Positions 24,638 to 36,821 of a DNA stretch of 64,000 bases are shown piece by piece (within the stretch, counting starts at the first letter, position 1; each line of letters starts with the position of its first letter). The notes below the pieces were generated by a model. The model saw only the letters and a list, made by a program, of their open reading frames with translations. It was not told the DNA's origin and did no database searches. The translations under genes and the position numbers were made by a program. The stretch spans positions 15,272,501 through 15,336,500 of the forward strand of contig CAMQGK010000299.1 of NCBI GenBank assembly GCA_947000775.1, in the 5' to 3' direction. The DNA is from Pterois miles. Lineage: Eukaryota > Chordata > Actinopteri > Perciformes > Scorpaenidae.

Positions 24638-25155
24638 TAGGGCTCCCAGTCGATTAAAATATCTAATCGCAATTAATGCCAAGATTGTCCATAGTTAATT
24701 GCAATTAATCACACTTTAATGATATTTTTTTTATCTGTTATTGAAAATATATATGAAATTGAAAATATAACTTAAAGGGAGATCTGTCAAGTATATATTA
24801 TTCTTATTAACATGGGAGTGGGCAAATATGATGCTTTATGGAAATGTATGTATATTTATCATTGGATTTAACAATTAACAACACGAAACAATGATGACTA
24901 TTGTCCAGAAACCCTCACAGGTACTGCATTTAGCATAAAAAATATACTCAAATCATAACATGGCAAACTCAGCAGCTGTCAGTTTGTCAATGTGCTGACT
25001 TAATTATGACTTGCCCCAAACTGTATGTGGTTATCATAAAGTTGGCATGTCTGTAAAGGGGAGACTTGTGGGTACCCATAAAACCCATTTTCATTCACAT
25101 ATCTTGAAGTCAGAGGTTTGAATGTGGCTATGATAGTTTTTCCTCACCAAAAAGG
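24638..25155 (+). mobile_element. hAT-type GGGCTGTCAA family, copy A (3' part missing)
   Basis: It starts TAGGGCTCCCAGTCGATTAA with repeated ATTAATCG-like motifs, then TTAAAGGGAGATCTGTCAAG, ACATGGGAGTGGGCAAATAT, ATTGTCCAGAAACCCTCACA, AAATCATAACATGGCAAACT and GGGAGACTTGTGGGTACCC. Four further partial copies lie in this window (41092, 51160, 52790, 55084), so repeat status is supported internally. It has no coding capacity and decays after about 25155. Confidence 0.8.
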
Positions 25156-26879
25156 CTCTTCATTACAAGAAGAGATTAGCATTGCCCACATTGGAAACTT
25201 ACATTAATCAAATACAGTATAAATACCACTTTAGAGCTCTTGTGTCTTTTATCCATGAGATGTATTCAAACCCTGAAGGGCAACACTAGTTGTGTCACAA
25301 GCCACTAAACTATTAAATAACCAGATTTTACTTCCAATCTGCGCTTGTTGTTCTGCACACATACCTCTGCATGAACTGCATACAATGAGGTGAGAACATA
25401 GCAATGGCAAGAGGGTTATATCTTAAATCAGTGTGGCTGTCACGGAAGTGGAGAGGAATTGCAATACTTCACCGACACAGGATTCGAATAAGTATAAAAC
25501 CTTAATAGTGATTACTTTTCCTAATATGTAGCACTACTTACAGTGCACAGCCTTGTGTATTTTTGACTCTGCTCTTTACATGTATTTATCAAACAAATCT
25601 ACACAGCTACAAAGACTTTAATCTCTCAGTTGTTTTGGGCTTTTGAGTCAATGAATGCAACCTACTTTCATGCTTGACATTGAGGCAAACATTCCAAAAT
25701 TGACCAAAACAACAACAAACAAACAACAAAATGTTTTGGATTTGATCCGTAATAGAGTCAAAAATTAATTCAGCTCTAAGACAAGATGACCTTTAGGTAT
25801 TGTATATATATATTATATATATTAACCTCTGACCGACTGAACGGAGGATGAGAATGAACACCAGAGGCTGGGCCTCAATAGGAGCTGTCCACTAGGAGTG
25901 GTGCTGAACTGCTGACTGGAAAACAGCAGCTACATGCTTTTCTGTCACAGCCTATTTCAGTAGGATTCTAAAGCATACACTATCAGTTGAAATTGAACAG
26001 CCTTTATTGAACACTGAGCAAGTTAAAGCAGCATTAATCATTTTTTTTTTATATTTACCATGGTTCAAATGATTATGTTTAATGGATAACGAGTTGCTGC
26101 TTGAATCCATAGAGAATTACCACCCAGCTGTAGACTCCCTCAGCTCTACAATGCCTTTCAGTCTGGTTTTAACCATTGTTTTGTCTTTTTCTGGCCTGCA
26201 ACGCTACTCTTATCAGCCTCATTTTACTGACCCATTTACAGCCAACATCGTGATTATGTTAAGTGTTGACTGGAGGCAAAATAAATGAAAAACTGGAGGC
26301 AAAAACCAGTAGTGGGCTAAAGTTACACATCAAAAATGTCCTCTTGCTGTGTTGTTGGGTGCCAGAATTAAGATATCACATGACAAACTGTGATTCAAGG
26401 CTCTAGCGAGGTACAATATCTAGGCTAAACAATTTGCACTTTTTCTCTGTCTCTGAAATGCTTCGCCAATATAACAGCTCTGTTGTAGCCCACTGCTTGG
26501 ACGGCTGGCTACTTAGCTGGCTTGCTAATTGTGCTCAACAGTGGGCTGGTGGCCAGAGGCAGTGCTGGGTCACGGTCCCTCTGCCTCACTCCTCACCGCT
26601 AGTAGACTACTTTGCCAGAAAAAGAGCGTAAGTCTTGACAGTCTCTGGAAAAGCTAGCTAACCAGCCAGTTCTAGGGACGATCTAGAGAGCTAACTATCC
26701 AGCCATCCTATCCCCAGTGGCGTAGGCATCAGCTAATCTGGTCCCCTTAGTTATTGTTATTGTTAACTTTCTCAACCAACACTCGCAATCCCGCTGAGTG
26801 AGTGACCGTACATACTGAGAGAAACTCCTATTACTTCAGCCATTGTTAAAAAAATAAGCCAACAATAAGTTGACCATAA
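25156..26879. other. Unrecognised stretch
   Basis: Around 26040-26780 the sequence could be a dispersed repeat, but neither ends nor a second copy was found in the window. Confidence 0.4.
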
Positions 26880-27030
26880 TCAAAGGGTGAGAAAACAGAA
26901 AATAACCACATTTGAGAAACTGAAAGCAGTCATATTTGCTTTTAAAAAAATGACATGAACCATTAATTGCTCATCAAAATAGTTGCCAATTAATTTTCTG
27001 TCGATTGACGGATTAATCTACTAATCATTT
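26880..27030. mobile_element. End of a TTAATCGATTAA-type DNA element
   Basis: ACCACATTTGAGAAACTGAA, then CATCAAAATAGTTGCCAATT and TCGATTGACGGATTAATC, form the last 150 bases of a very common fish DNA element. The other end is absent. Confidence 0.6.
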
Positions 27031-30000
27031 CACTTGTTTTGTATGATACCTGCCCAGCACCACACCACAACAGAAGTTTAGTGGCTTACACGTAAACACA
27101 GTGAGTGTGATATTGTTTCTTAGAAGCTGGTGAAGAGCTAAAACAAAAAAAAAAAACTAGAAAGTGAGTGAATATTGAATTTGGTCCCCATGGGTCCAAA
27201 AAAGTCAATTACAGCAGCTTTAAAGTAAAAACAAATTGTGTGACACATTCAGTGGTATCTATCTCTTTAAACAGACGTAGCCATCATGAGTCATCTTTTC
27301 AAATATTGAATCAAATATTTAATTATGAAAAAGGTATTTCTTCTTCTTATCTCATTCTGTTTGGAGGCTGTTAACAACCTGTAAATCGGAGCCTTTGTCC
27401 CTTACGTGACTAGAGTGGAGGATTTTCTGCCTTGACCTAATGATTAAAGAGCTCCTTATATGTTATTTCAATCGGACTGCAGCCTATTCATCTGGCTGAC
27501 AGAAAGTTGTGCATATTCCATATCAGGCAAGTTATTAATCCTCATGTCATGCTTTTAGATTAGGGTCAGCAGAATTGATTTCTTCTATGCAGGTTTGCAA
27601 AAGAAACAAGAAACAGAAAGCAGGAGAGCAGGAGAAAGGATGAGAGCACACAGCTATAATTCCTCATAGTCACATATCTGGAAAATTCATACATATACAT
27701 ATATTCATACACATGCATTTATGCATATATTGTATGAATATATGCAATGAGGTCATCACTCACTATGTGAAAAACAATTATTGGCTCTTTTAGCGTATGG
27801 AATCAATCTACAGTGAGAGAAACCCTGGTTGAAATAGAGGGCTGTGTCAGCATGGGTGCTCATTTCTCCTGCTGTTCCCAATATGTACAGTAGTCTGCCA
27901 TGCAGATGGAAGACAATTCAATCTGCCTGCATTCCCCTTTGTCTTAGTCCCTAATTCACAGAGAGTGTTTCATGCCCATGAGTGGCCACACTTGTTGATT
28001 TTGTAGATTGCAGTGCAGAGTGCTTCTGTAAATGGAAATGCTGACTTAATTTCATAATAGCCACTGTGTAACTTTTCTTAATGAAAAAGGCGGGGATCTC
28101 AATCAACAGTAACGGCAATCTTTAGGGAAAAGACTGATAACTTCCCGAGAGACTTTTACACTGAGATTCTGCAGAACTGTCCATAATGAAGAGCTGCCAT
28201 TATGCCGGCTTTGCTTTTTTACGCTGAAACAAACAACGTATGACTTTAGAAAGCATGCCGGCATTCTGGAAGCAAAAGAGGCGTGATGTGTAGCACAACA
28301 TACATTGACATCTAATGTGATAATTTAATGTGGTTATTTTACTTTTAGATTCCCTATGTTATCTTGTGTTTTGGTATTTCAGCATTTGGGTCTGAAGGTT
28401 TACGGGGGGGGGGGGGACCACAGGATGGGTGCTACACCAAAGATCGTATATTGCCTAGAAGTGAAAGTCAGTTGTTCGTTCCATTGCAACATCGGAGCTT
28501 CAGCCATTTTGGACTGAAGGCGACTACTGAATGCCACTAAAACATCTGCCTGAATAGCGCTGTACAAAAATAAAACAAAATTATTTCTATTCTATTGTCA
28601 TAAAAGGGCCTGTGTTGAACAATAAAATATTCTAAATATAATTCTGGCAACAATTTAACCGAAGGCCACTGCACTTAGATTTGTCTCTGAACACATTTCG
28701 CCCCTTATCCAAGTGGCTTCAGTTTGAACGCTACCGTCTGACTAGTCCCCACTAGTCTGACAAACAGTGGCGTTAGACCCAGGTTTTTAACCTCTGTGAA
28801 AGTGTCAGCCCACTATTCCCCTAAGACAATAGTTCGTTAGTGGAGTTTCAGTGTGAGTCCCACTAGTGAACGACAGTCATTAAGGATTCAATGGTGCTAC
28901 AGGTGGACAAGAGTTGTGAGGCATGATGTGCGTTACCAGTGAACGACAGCCGTGTTCGTTAGTGACACTTGAGGTTAGTTTTGGACTGCCTTTGATATTG
29001 AGTTTTTTTTTGGTATCGCTGAAAGTGCAGCATTGTAGATGAGGGATAGGTGGTGTCTCAGACCCCCTCCTCTGTTTAAGGATGGTTTTTCCACTTTAAC
29101 ATAGATGGCTTCTTTTACTCCTCTTCTAAATATAATAAATGTTTTCCCCCCAAAATTGCGGCAGCAGCTGTTGTCAAAAAAAGCTGCCTCTTTGCTGCTG
29201 TGGCTACGCTTCCACGACGACATTTATCATTTATCAGCTGTAACCGCAGAGCGGCACACACAGAGGGAGAGTGACTTCATTCTCTGCTCAGGTAGACATT
29301 ACTCCTCTACATCTTTACATAGACAAGTGTTGTTTGATGCTACATTAAAGCTCTGGCTATCATATAGAGAAACTTTAACTAATAACCAGAGACAGAGAAA
29401 AAGTAGCTGTATCATCCCCCAGATACACACATTTAGGTAATTATATGAGCTTGAAAAAGAATATCCATATCAGCATCCAACTAGAGCAGCAGTGAGTTTG
29501 TAGTTAATCAGGGACAGCAGTTTGAGAGGGATGTAACATGCGGTCTCGTGGTCCTTTACCTGCAGGAAGGGGTTATCGATCAGTGCAGCCTTTGCTCCTG
29601 ATTAAACAAGACGATGCGTTAACTCTGGGACGTGACATGAAGCTGCAGCCTTACTGGCTTTGTACCGCTCCCCCGTCTTTCCTCTGGTAATGGATTTACC
29701 TATTAGTAGTGGAGAAGGTCATTCCAGGAATTTACTTTTTTATAATCTCTTTGTCTTGATACGAAGCCCGTGGTAAAAGGAGCCTACAAGAATAACACAA
29801 GACTCGTGTCAGTACAAAAGGCAGCAGGAGTCGAAGTTGTTAACGTTTGGTGCCATTGGAATGATTGTCACTTCTTTCCCTCATTAGGAGCTCACAGAAA
29901 GATTTGTACGTCTATTAACAGAGAAAGCAAAAGTGATTGTGGGAATTTTCTGCTGTTGATTCTTTCCGTGTTTGTCTCTGTTTTTGTCATCACAGCACTG

Positions 30001-31107
30001 CAAACTAAATGTAAAAGGACATGAAAATGAAAACTCTGTGAAGCCATTAGGCTGCATCTCCCAGTGGACCAGTTATATTATTTGGACTCGAGCAGTATCA
30101 GCATATGAAAAATATATTACATTTGCTTTTATTGAATTGAAAGCAGCTGAGCTCTGTTTTGTCAAAATCCTCCCAGAGTGAATGATTCAGTTAGAGTGCA
30201 TACCGGCTTGCTGGCTGGCTGCCTGGCTATCGGGGAGCAGTTTTATTCAGGTATGTAAAAAAAGCTCTGTCAAGCTGAAATTCGTTTTTAAAGAGATTTT
30301 TTTTTTTCTGCGTGTGCTCAATTCTGTATCTTTGATGGAGCAGGAGAGGAAGGGAGATGTCTGAAGCAGAGCGGGATGGGGGCCAGCGGAGGGGTTTTAG
30401 GGAAAGACAAATGGGAATGAGGAATGGGCCGTCGAGCCCTGTGCTCAGCTAATGGATCATGTGCCTTCCCCTGGAGTGGTTGGCCTCGCCTTTTACTGAC
30501 CGTGGTGCCACTGCACTGTAATTACCTGCACTGAAGGGATAGCTATTGAGAGAGGGGCCAGCAAAATAGCAGGACGTGAGTAAAGACTGACAGGGTGGAG
30601 GACCACTTGTCAAGCCATTCTCACCTGCAGGAGGACTTTCTACAGAAATGGCCTGATCCATCCGATGTGGGTTTACGACCTCTTAGATTATTTATATGAA
30701 AATGGGACGAGAGTTACATGTCAAGGGCTCTAAATGGATTACTTCCTTTTTTGCAACCAAATCAGGACTTCTTTCGACACCGCCACTCGAACCTCATCAG
30801 CATTTTGTAATCCCTCATGATGATACAACCTGGTCTGGTTCACTCTGTCCATAGAGTACAGTTCTCTATGAAGGCCTGGTCACACCAGAAAGTGGTGCAG
30901 CAAAATTAATCAGTGTCCTTGCGAAATATTTGGCTTTAGGAGCTTGGTGACATGGTGACTTTACTGCGGGGCTACTTGGTGAACTGCTGAAGTGCTGTAG
31001 CTGGCAAACTTAGCTCAGCGTCAGGTGCTTACAGGACAATAAGATTTCATAGTTTATTCAAAAGAGATTGATGCACCATTGACTCTTGTTTCATAACTGT
31101 CTGCATT
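27031..31107. other. Unrecognised, mostly unique-looking sequence
   Basis: No gene is supported. The 111-codon frame at 29105-29440 has no domain. It includes the poly(G) run at 28404 and small inverted AGTGAACGAC/GTTCGTTAGTG words around 28840-28970 that do not form an element. Confidence 0.5.
28404..28416. repeat. Poly(G) run of 13
   Basis: Thirteen consecutive G on the plus strand, rare in this AT-rich context and prone to assembly and sequencing error. Confidence 0.95.
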
Positions 31108-31420
31108 AGGGTTGAGTGATATACAAATTTTCCAATCGGTGATTGCCGATATATCTGCACAGGCGTGTGTGTGTGTGTGTGTGTGTGTGGGATCGGCTTC
31201 TCTCTGGGATGTCAGCTGTTCTACAAAATCCCAAACTGTCTTTCAAACAATGACCGACTCAAGTTTGGTTGAAATAAATCCTTATTTCACAGAGTTAGAT
31301 GTGAGAATATGCCAGCTCCAGTTCTACGGAGGCAGACCACTAAATTAGCAAAATAAAACGACAAATATCGCCCAAAAAAATCACCCCAAAAAGACAAGCG
31401 GTAATGTGCTACACCTATCA
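31108..31420. mobile_element. Possible DNA-element relic carrying (GT)13
   Basis: TAGGGTTGAGTGATATAC followed by CGGTGATTGCCGATATATC resembles the start of a fish element with GATAT/CGG subterminal motifs. A (GT)13 tract at 31164-31189 lies inside it. The far end was not found. Confidence 0.4.
31164..31189. repeat. (GT)13 microsatellite
   Basis: An uninterrupted GT run of 26 bases. Confidence 0.95.
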
Positions 31421-32333
31421 TCGATGTATTCATCCAAGTCTGCAAACCATTGCTTGGCATAAATTTGTGGGTTAAAATTCAAATTCACCTTTCAAATTCA
31501 CAATCACTAAATTCCATCAGAAAAAATTTCAATCGCCATGAAATGTTGCCATTTTAAATGGCAGTGTGACCTTTAGTTTCTGTCCAAACTTTCAGTAAAA
31601 ATAGAGTTATTTCATTAGTAATTTGGCCCTGTACTGAATGAGTAGAATGAAGGCAGCCTCTATCTTTAGCTCATAATTTTAATATTCTTTTTTTGTAGCA
31701 GTGAATTGTGCTGTTAATTTTCTCTACGAAAGGTTACGGGGATGATATTTCACCCCAGCAGCCCTCATGCTTTTCCATGACCTCTGCAGCTCTAACACAG
31801 TCTATCTTTGGGGCAAACAACTCATTCTCCGCCTTTGTTCCAAAATGTCTCCCTCCAGCAAGCTGTAACTCACTGTTGAAAGTGAACAATACTCCAGAGT
31901 TTCTTTTCAAAAATAAACCTACATCACAATGGCCATCGATAACCTCCCCTGACACGCCGTTTTATTTTTCTATAGGAGGATGGAGATAACAATGCTAAGA
32001 AATATAAAAATGAGCAAATGAGAGAAAAGAATAGAGCATAATAAAATCCAACTGCACTCTGCTACTATCTAGACTATCTTTCTGCTCCTCTAATGAAGGC
32101 GAAGTGAGACAGCTCCTTGGTATTCACTGAGAGAGGAGGTTGCCGGGACAGGCAGGCTTGCCGCGAGCTCAGGTTAGCGCAATTAAACGGCTGTCTCGTT
32201 GGATTATTGTGAAGGTTGCCTGGGCAAAATTAATAGCAGTCAGTCCTTTTGCTCTCCGTGATCTCTCCCACCTCTTCCCACACACAGGGTCATGGGTGCC
32301 TGAGTGTCCAGAGAAGCGATATGAAGGGCAAAG

Positions 32334-32366
<33 letters not shown>

Positions 32367-32656
32367 AATGGACCATTGAGCCAGAGGAGGGATAATGGTG
32401 AGATAGACACACATATGTGCGACGAAAAGAAAAGTTTGCCTCCCAGTTTCCACTCTGTGACGTAATAATAGCAGCTGAACATGCAGCAGCTACATTCAGC
32501 TAAGCCTGAAGATGCTTTCCCGTGCCACGTCTTAAAAGGTTCAGTTTTAGTTTGTGGTTAAAAGGCAAGATACTGTTTCAGCTTCTGGAGTTCAACTTAA
32601 TAATAACTATAACAAAGAAGAGTTGCTAGTACTGCTAAGAGTCAGAACGCAAGCTT
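31421..32656. other. Unrecognised with a GA tract
   Basis: No gene or element was recognised outside the (GA)n tract. Overlapping frames on both strands (31708-31989 and 31734-31955) argue against coding. Confidence 0.5.
32336..32364. repeat. (GA)n microsatellite
   Basis: An uninterrupted GA run of about 29 bases. Confidence 0.95.
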
Positions 32657-33161
32657 TAGGGTGGCACAATAATGGCCAAAATGATAATTGTGATTATTTT
32701 GATTATTGATTATTATAAATGCTGAGATTATGTATCACGATTATTATCGGTTTTAGGGACAAATCATTTTAATTGCACTTGCACATTTAAATAAACAGAG
32801 CACTGCTTTCACTTCCATGTTGCGCTACATTCCTGCTAATACACAAGCGTTTTGCCCGTCGGCTCTCCGTTAGAACTTTTCTACTCTGGATGGCAGCCGC
32901 AACATTCAGGAAAGTTTTTCACAGGCTGCCGCTGCAGGGTGGCATTAGTGGAGCAGCGGCAACGCAGCTCCCCACAAGTGAAGCCAAAACATCTCGCCCG
33001 CTGGTGGCTGGCTGTGAGTTTAGGAAGCTCTCGATTAGATATGCAGCAGTCTTCCTTGAGCGGACGACGCAGTTGAAATGTCTATATCACAGTCGACCAT
33101 CATTATATTGGTAAGGCAAAATCATGATCACAGTTAATATCTGATGAATTGTGCAACCCTA
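32657..33161 (-). mobile_element. hAT-type TAGGGCTGCACAAT family, 505 bp
   Basis: The left end is TAGGGTGGCACAATAATGGC. The right end in reverse complement is TAGGGTTGCACAATTCATC. The TIRs agree over most of the first 14 bases. The subterminal CCAAAATGATAATTGTGATT is shared in kind with the ends at 36790-36821 and 48550-48593. The flanks do not give a clear 8-bp TSD. Confidence 0.7.
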
Positions 33162-33188
33162 CCAAACACGGCTCTTTGCTGTTTTTAC

Positions 33189-33190
<2 letters not shown>

Positions 33191-33268
<78 letters not shown>
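33191..33268. repeat. (CA)39 microsatellite
   Basis: An uninterrupted CA run of 78 bases, the longest simple repeat in the window. It directly abuts a SINE fragment. All three plus-strand frames stay open through it, which creates spurious frames at 33144-33643. Confidence 0.97.
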
Positions 33269-33269
<1 letters not shown>

Positions 33270-33279
33270 GTGTGTCGTG

Positions 33280-33352
33280 TCATCGGTTCAAGTCCCTGCA
33301 CAGACCAAATACAGAGTGTGGACTGGTTGTTGGAGGGGTGTCAGTTTGCCTC
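33280..33352 (+). mobile_element. Partial tRNA-derived SINE (B box onward)
   Basis: CATCGGTTCAAGTCCCTGCA is a B box. It is followed by CAGAGTGTGGACTGGTTGTT and GTGTCAGTTTGCCTCC, matching the equivalent part of the SINE at 45702. The A-box half is missing, with the CA tract beginning about 12 bases upstream. Confidence 0.75.
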
Positions 33353-33461
33353 CTTTACAATAAACAAACAAGGAACACTGAACTCTGGGAATCTGAGCCT
33401 TCAATTCCAGTGAGCTTTGTATACCTCCATCTTGAAATATTCAGACAGAAATATATTAAAG

Positions 33462-33830
33462 ATAAATTCAGATGGTGCACGGTGGTGCAGTGGTTCACAC
33501 TGCCTCCTCACAGAAAGAGGGTCGCAGGTTCAAATCCAGCTTGGGGCTCTTCTGTGTGGAGTTTGCATGTTCTCCCTGTGTTTTGCCTCGGTTTTCCCCG
33601 GGTTCTCCAGCTTCCTCCCACAGTCCAAAGACATGCAGGTTAATTGATGACTCTAAATTGCCCATAGGTGTGAATGGTTGTCTGTCTCTATGTGCCCTGC
33701 GATGGACTGGCGACCTGTCCAGGGTGAACCCCGCCTTCACCCAATGCCAGCTGGGATCGGCTCCAACCCGCTGCGACCCTCTAATGGGATAAGCGGTTGC
33801 AGAGGGATGGATGGATGAATAAATTCAGAT
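33462..33830 (+). mobile_element. tRNA-derived SINE with perfect 12-bp TSD
   Basis: The body is 33474-33818. It has an A-box-like GGTGGTGCAGTGGTTCAC and a B box GCAGGTTCAAATCC. The core contains GTGTGGAGTTTGCATGTTCT, CACAGTCCAAAGACATGC, TGACTCTAAATTGCCCATAG and GCGATGGACTGGCGACCTG. The 3' end is GGGATAAGCGGTTGC plus GATGGATGGATG. ATAAATTCAGAT flanks both sides (33462-33473 and 33819-33830) without mismatch, which fixes the limits. The tail matches the Rex3-type end seen at 10750. Confidence 0.95.
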
Positions 33831-34292
33831 CCATTGAGTTGTTAGGACAACACATGTTTGTTTGTTTACCTTTGTTTACCGTCAGAACATACTAGCCATG
33901 TAGGGAATGCTTTAACACAGCTTCCAAGCGCTGTAAAATGGCTGCCCACTGCTCCTACTACAATAGGATTGGTTAAAAGCAGCAGCTAAATTTCATTGTG
34001 TGCTGTGCTTTATACAATGTGTGACAATAAAATTGCATTTACAATTACATAAATCATAACCAAACCCAATCGGGCTACCTGCCAAGCACAAAATGGTGGA
34101 GGAAAAATGTGGGAGATGAAAATAGTTAAACATTCAAATGGCCGGACTCAGATACCTTTTTGAGGCGCTGTTTGACCAAATCAGAGATAAATGGATAGAA
34201 TAGATGAACTGAAACTCGTCAGGTGTTGAAACAGAAGACTTACTTCTGATACTCATGCAACACTGTCTGAATGTTTACGCTAAGCACACGCT
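33831..34292. other. Unrecognised stretch
   Basis: No element or gene was recognised. Confidence 0.5.
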
Positions 34293-34385
34293 ACTAACGA
34301 TGTAACGATACGTGTATATGTATTGAACCATTCAGTACAGGACACTCAGTTCGGTCCATGACATCCTTTCAGTACATCCTGTGAC
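34293..34385. repeat. End fragment of a DNA element
   Basis: CGATGTAACGATACGTGTAT then TGAACCATTCAGTACAGGAC and CAGTTCGGTCC resemble the terminus of a fish hAT-type element with GGTTCGGTAC subterminal motifs. Confidence 0.4.
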
Positions 34386-35866
34386 CCAAACAGCCGTTTA
34401 TGTCTGCATACCGGAAACTCTGGTGCACGATTTTTACCCAGAAAGTCTTGGCAGTGCACCAGTTGTTCTCTGTAACAGCACAATGACTACAAATAGGGAA
34501 AACTTACTGTTACGACAGGAATCTGAGAAGCTGCACACGGTCACTGCACCCAGCTGTTTCCATCGAGTATCACTTCCAGCATGTAGATCCCTGTAAAAAC
34601 AACAAATTGTCATTTTTACATTTCTGTTTACAAGTAAAATATATAAATACATTGTGTAAATAAGCCAGCTTTAGAGGCGATGGGAGGAATATTGTCTCCC
34701 TGCAGAAACACATCGAGCCTCAAGCTCTGTATTTAATGCACAGACATGAACTTAATATTGATCTTGTAGAGTGTTGAACTGCTCCTTTACAACCACATCT
34801 CACTCATATTATTTTCATGGTATTAAAGATTTGACCAGTGGTACATCAAGTAATTAAGACGCAAGAGAACTGAGGACTCTTGCTTGACCTTTGAGACAAG
34901 ATGAGCTTCATTTGTAGAATAATACGCCTAATATCTACAGGACAGAGTGTCTCTTTTTCAGAGCAGCTCAGAGAAGCCTGTCTTGTATTCAAGACATAAA
35001 TAATATAAGCTATTCTTGGCAATAGAAATGCCAGAGGGGAATTATCTTTTGGTTTTACATTAAAACGGACACAGTGTTGTGTATTTTACATTTCACTGTT
35101 TCTCTTTGCCATGAATTTTAAAAGTCCTGAAAATGAGTGTCAGTGTTGCACACACCATTGTTGCTGTTATTGCTGTTATATGTGAATTAATATTTTACAG
35201 CTGTTGACTCCCACATAAACTAAACATTGCGTCTGAGGTGTGCAATGATTCTAATGTAGCATATCAGATATCATTAGAGGGCAAATTAAAATGCAAAGCA
35301 GCTGGTTTGTAGCTTTAAAGATATGTCAATTGTGTATTTTATGCACATTTTATATTCCACTAGACAGTAGAACATATATTTCTATTTTCTGCATTGATAA
35401 TCATGGGAAGATTGGCACACTGGGAGGATGCCATGTACTGGACAAAAAACTCAACAATCCTGACATGGTGCTATATTACATATTGGCTTTTTATTGGCTT
35501 TGGAGATCGTTCGTAACGGACCAGTAACCATGCCAGGATTGTCTTGATTACTTCCCGCCTCGCAGTGTGGGTTGGAGTCAAAATTGATCTTTAGGTCATA
35601 AAAGTAACCTTTTAAATATTTGTGTGCTGGAACAGTGGCGCATTAGGTGGTGACAGAGACAGACAAGTACCTCGATAATGGGTTTTTATAGGCAGTAATA
35701 CACGCTGGAGATGTATCGTCATTTAAAGTCCGAATCGATAACTGAAATGTGGCGCCCTGTGTCGCTCTAAGAAAAGTTGTGTTTATGTCCTAACTTAAGT
35801 TTTAAGATATTTGGACAACTTAAAATTTATTATCCATGCAATGGAGCAGAGCAGAAACTTACGACG
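34386..35866. other. Unrecognised stretch
   Basis: No supported feature. Frames are 78 codons or less. Confidence 0.5.
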
Positions 35867-36020
35867 ACGTATTAGGGCCATTGTAGGTTAAAAAAAATAA
35901 TAATTATGGAGCCGGTGGAGGGGGTTATAATCAGAGAAAAATAATATTATTAAAAATGTACAAGTATATTAGTATATTATTCTCTGAGATTATAAAGTCA
36001 TAAATTTACTTTAACCCACA
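35867..36020. mobile_element. ACGTATTAGGGCCA palindromic element, one arm
   Basis: It begins ACGTATTAGGGCCA, identical to the start at 37778, and continues GAGCCGGTGGAGGGGGTT and the ATAAAGTCATAAATTTAC motif. Only the left arm is present, ending near 36020. Confidence 0.55.
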
Positions 36021-36224
36021 CCATGATCTTTCCCTAAATTTAACCAAGCTGACACAGTCATCTTTAAACAAATATAGATGTGTAATAGACAAATTATACC
36101 GTCCTGATAGGGGTGTCAGGGCAAACAATTAGTATTAGCAACAAGTATTTTGTTGTTTAATCTGGAAATAAATACTGATTCAATGTTATTTTGTCCATGA
36201 AACAAGAGGATGCTACCTGCCTTG
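36021..36224. other. Unrecognised spacer
   Basis: A short AT-rich spacer between two elements. Confidence 0.5.
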
Positions 36225-36821
36225 TAAGGTTGCACAAGTATTCAAATATTAATCATCACGATTTTTGGCTTCCCAGGATAAAATGAACGTGATCTGTGAT
36301 ACTGCTGTTTTAAATGCTCTGCTTATAGAAAACTGTGCTGCACATCAAATTGAGGGCTTCCTACAGTAACAGCCAGACACCAGGGAGGCGATCCAAATGT
36401 TTTGGCTTCACTTATGGGGAGCTGTCATGCCGCTGGGCGCACACTCCCCATGGCGACAGCCTGAGAAAAACTTTCTTGAACGTTGCAGCTGCAGTCCAGA
36501 GTAGAATAGTAATATACGGTATGTAACAGAGCAGACGGGATTATACTACCTGCACACTGCTCCCACTGTTGCTTTGCTTTTTTTGTCTTCTTTCTATTTT
36601 TAACAGAATTAGTTCATTTTCTTGTATTAGCGTATTCTTATCATTACATGGTCCGACGACTCTCCTGATGGTGAACTGTTGACTCAGTTGTCTGTTGTGC
36701 TCATATACTGCAGCTGGCGCACCGCTGTATGTGATCAATGAATAATCCTGGTAAATAATCATGATCTGCATACTGATCAAAATAATCCTAATTATCATTT
36801 TGGCCCTGATTGTGCAGCCTT
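36225..36821 (+). mobile_element. hAT-type TAGGGCTGCACAAT family, about 600 bp
   Basis: The left end is TAAGGTTGCACAAG and the right end in reverse complement is TCAAGGCTGCACAATC. ATCATTTTGGCCCTGATTG near the right end parallels the other copies. A 64-base segment at 36659-36722 matches the element at 7346-7409 in reverse orientation at 62 of 64 positions. Confidence 0.7.

Noticed and set aside
31708..31989. 93-codon frame, possible conserved exon
   Set aside because: An overlapping frame on the other strand is also open and neither shows a motif.
33144..33643. Histidine/threonine-rich proteins of up to 164 codons
   Set aside because: They are readings of the (CA)39 tract continuing into SINE sequence. 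All three frames are open for the same reason.
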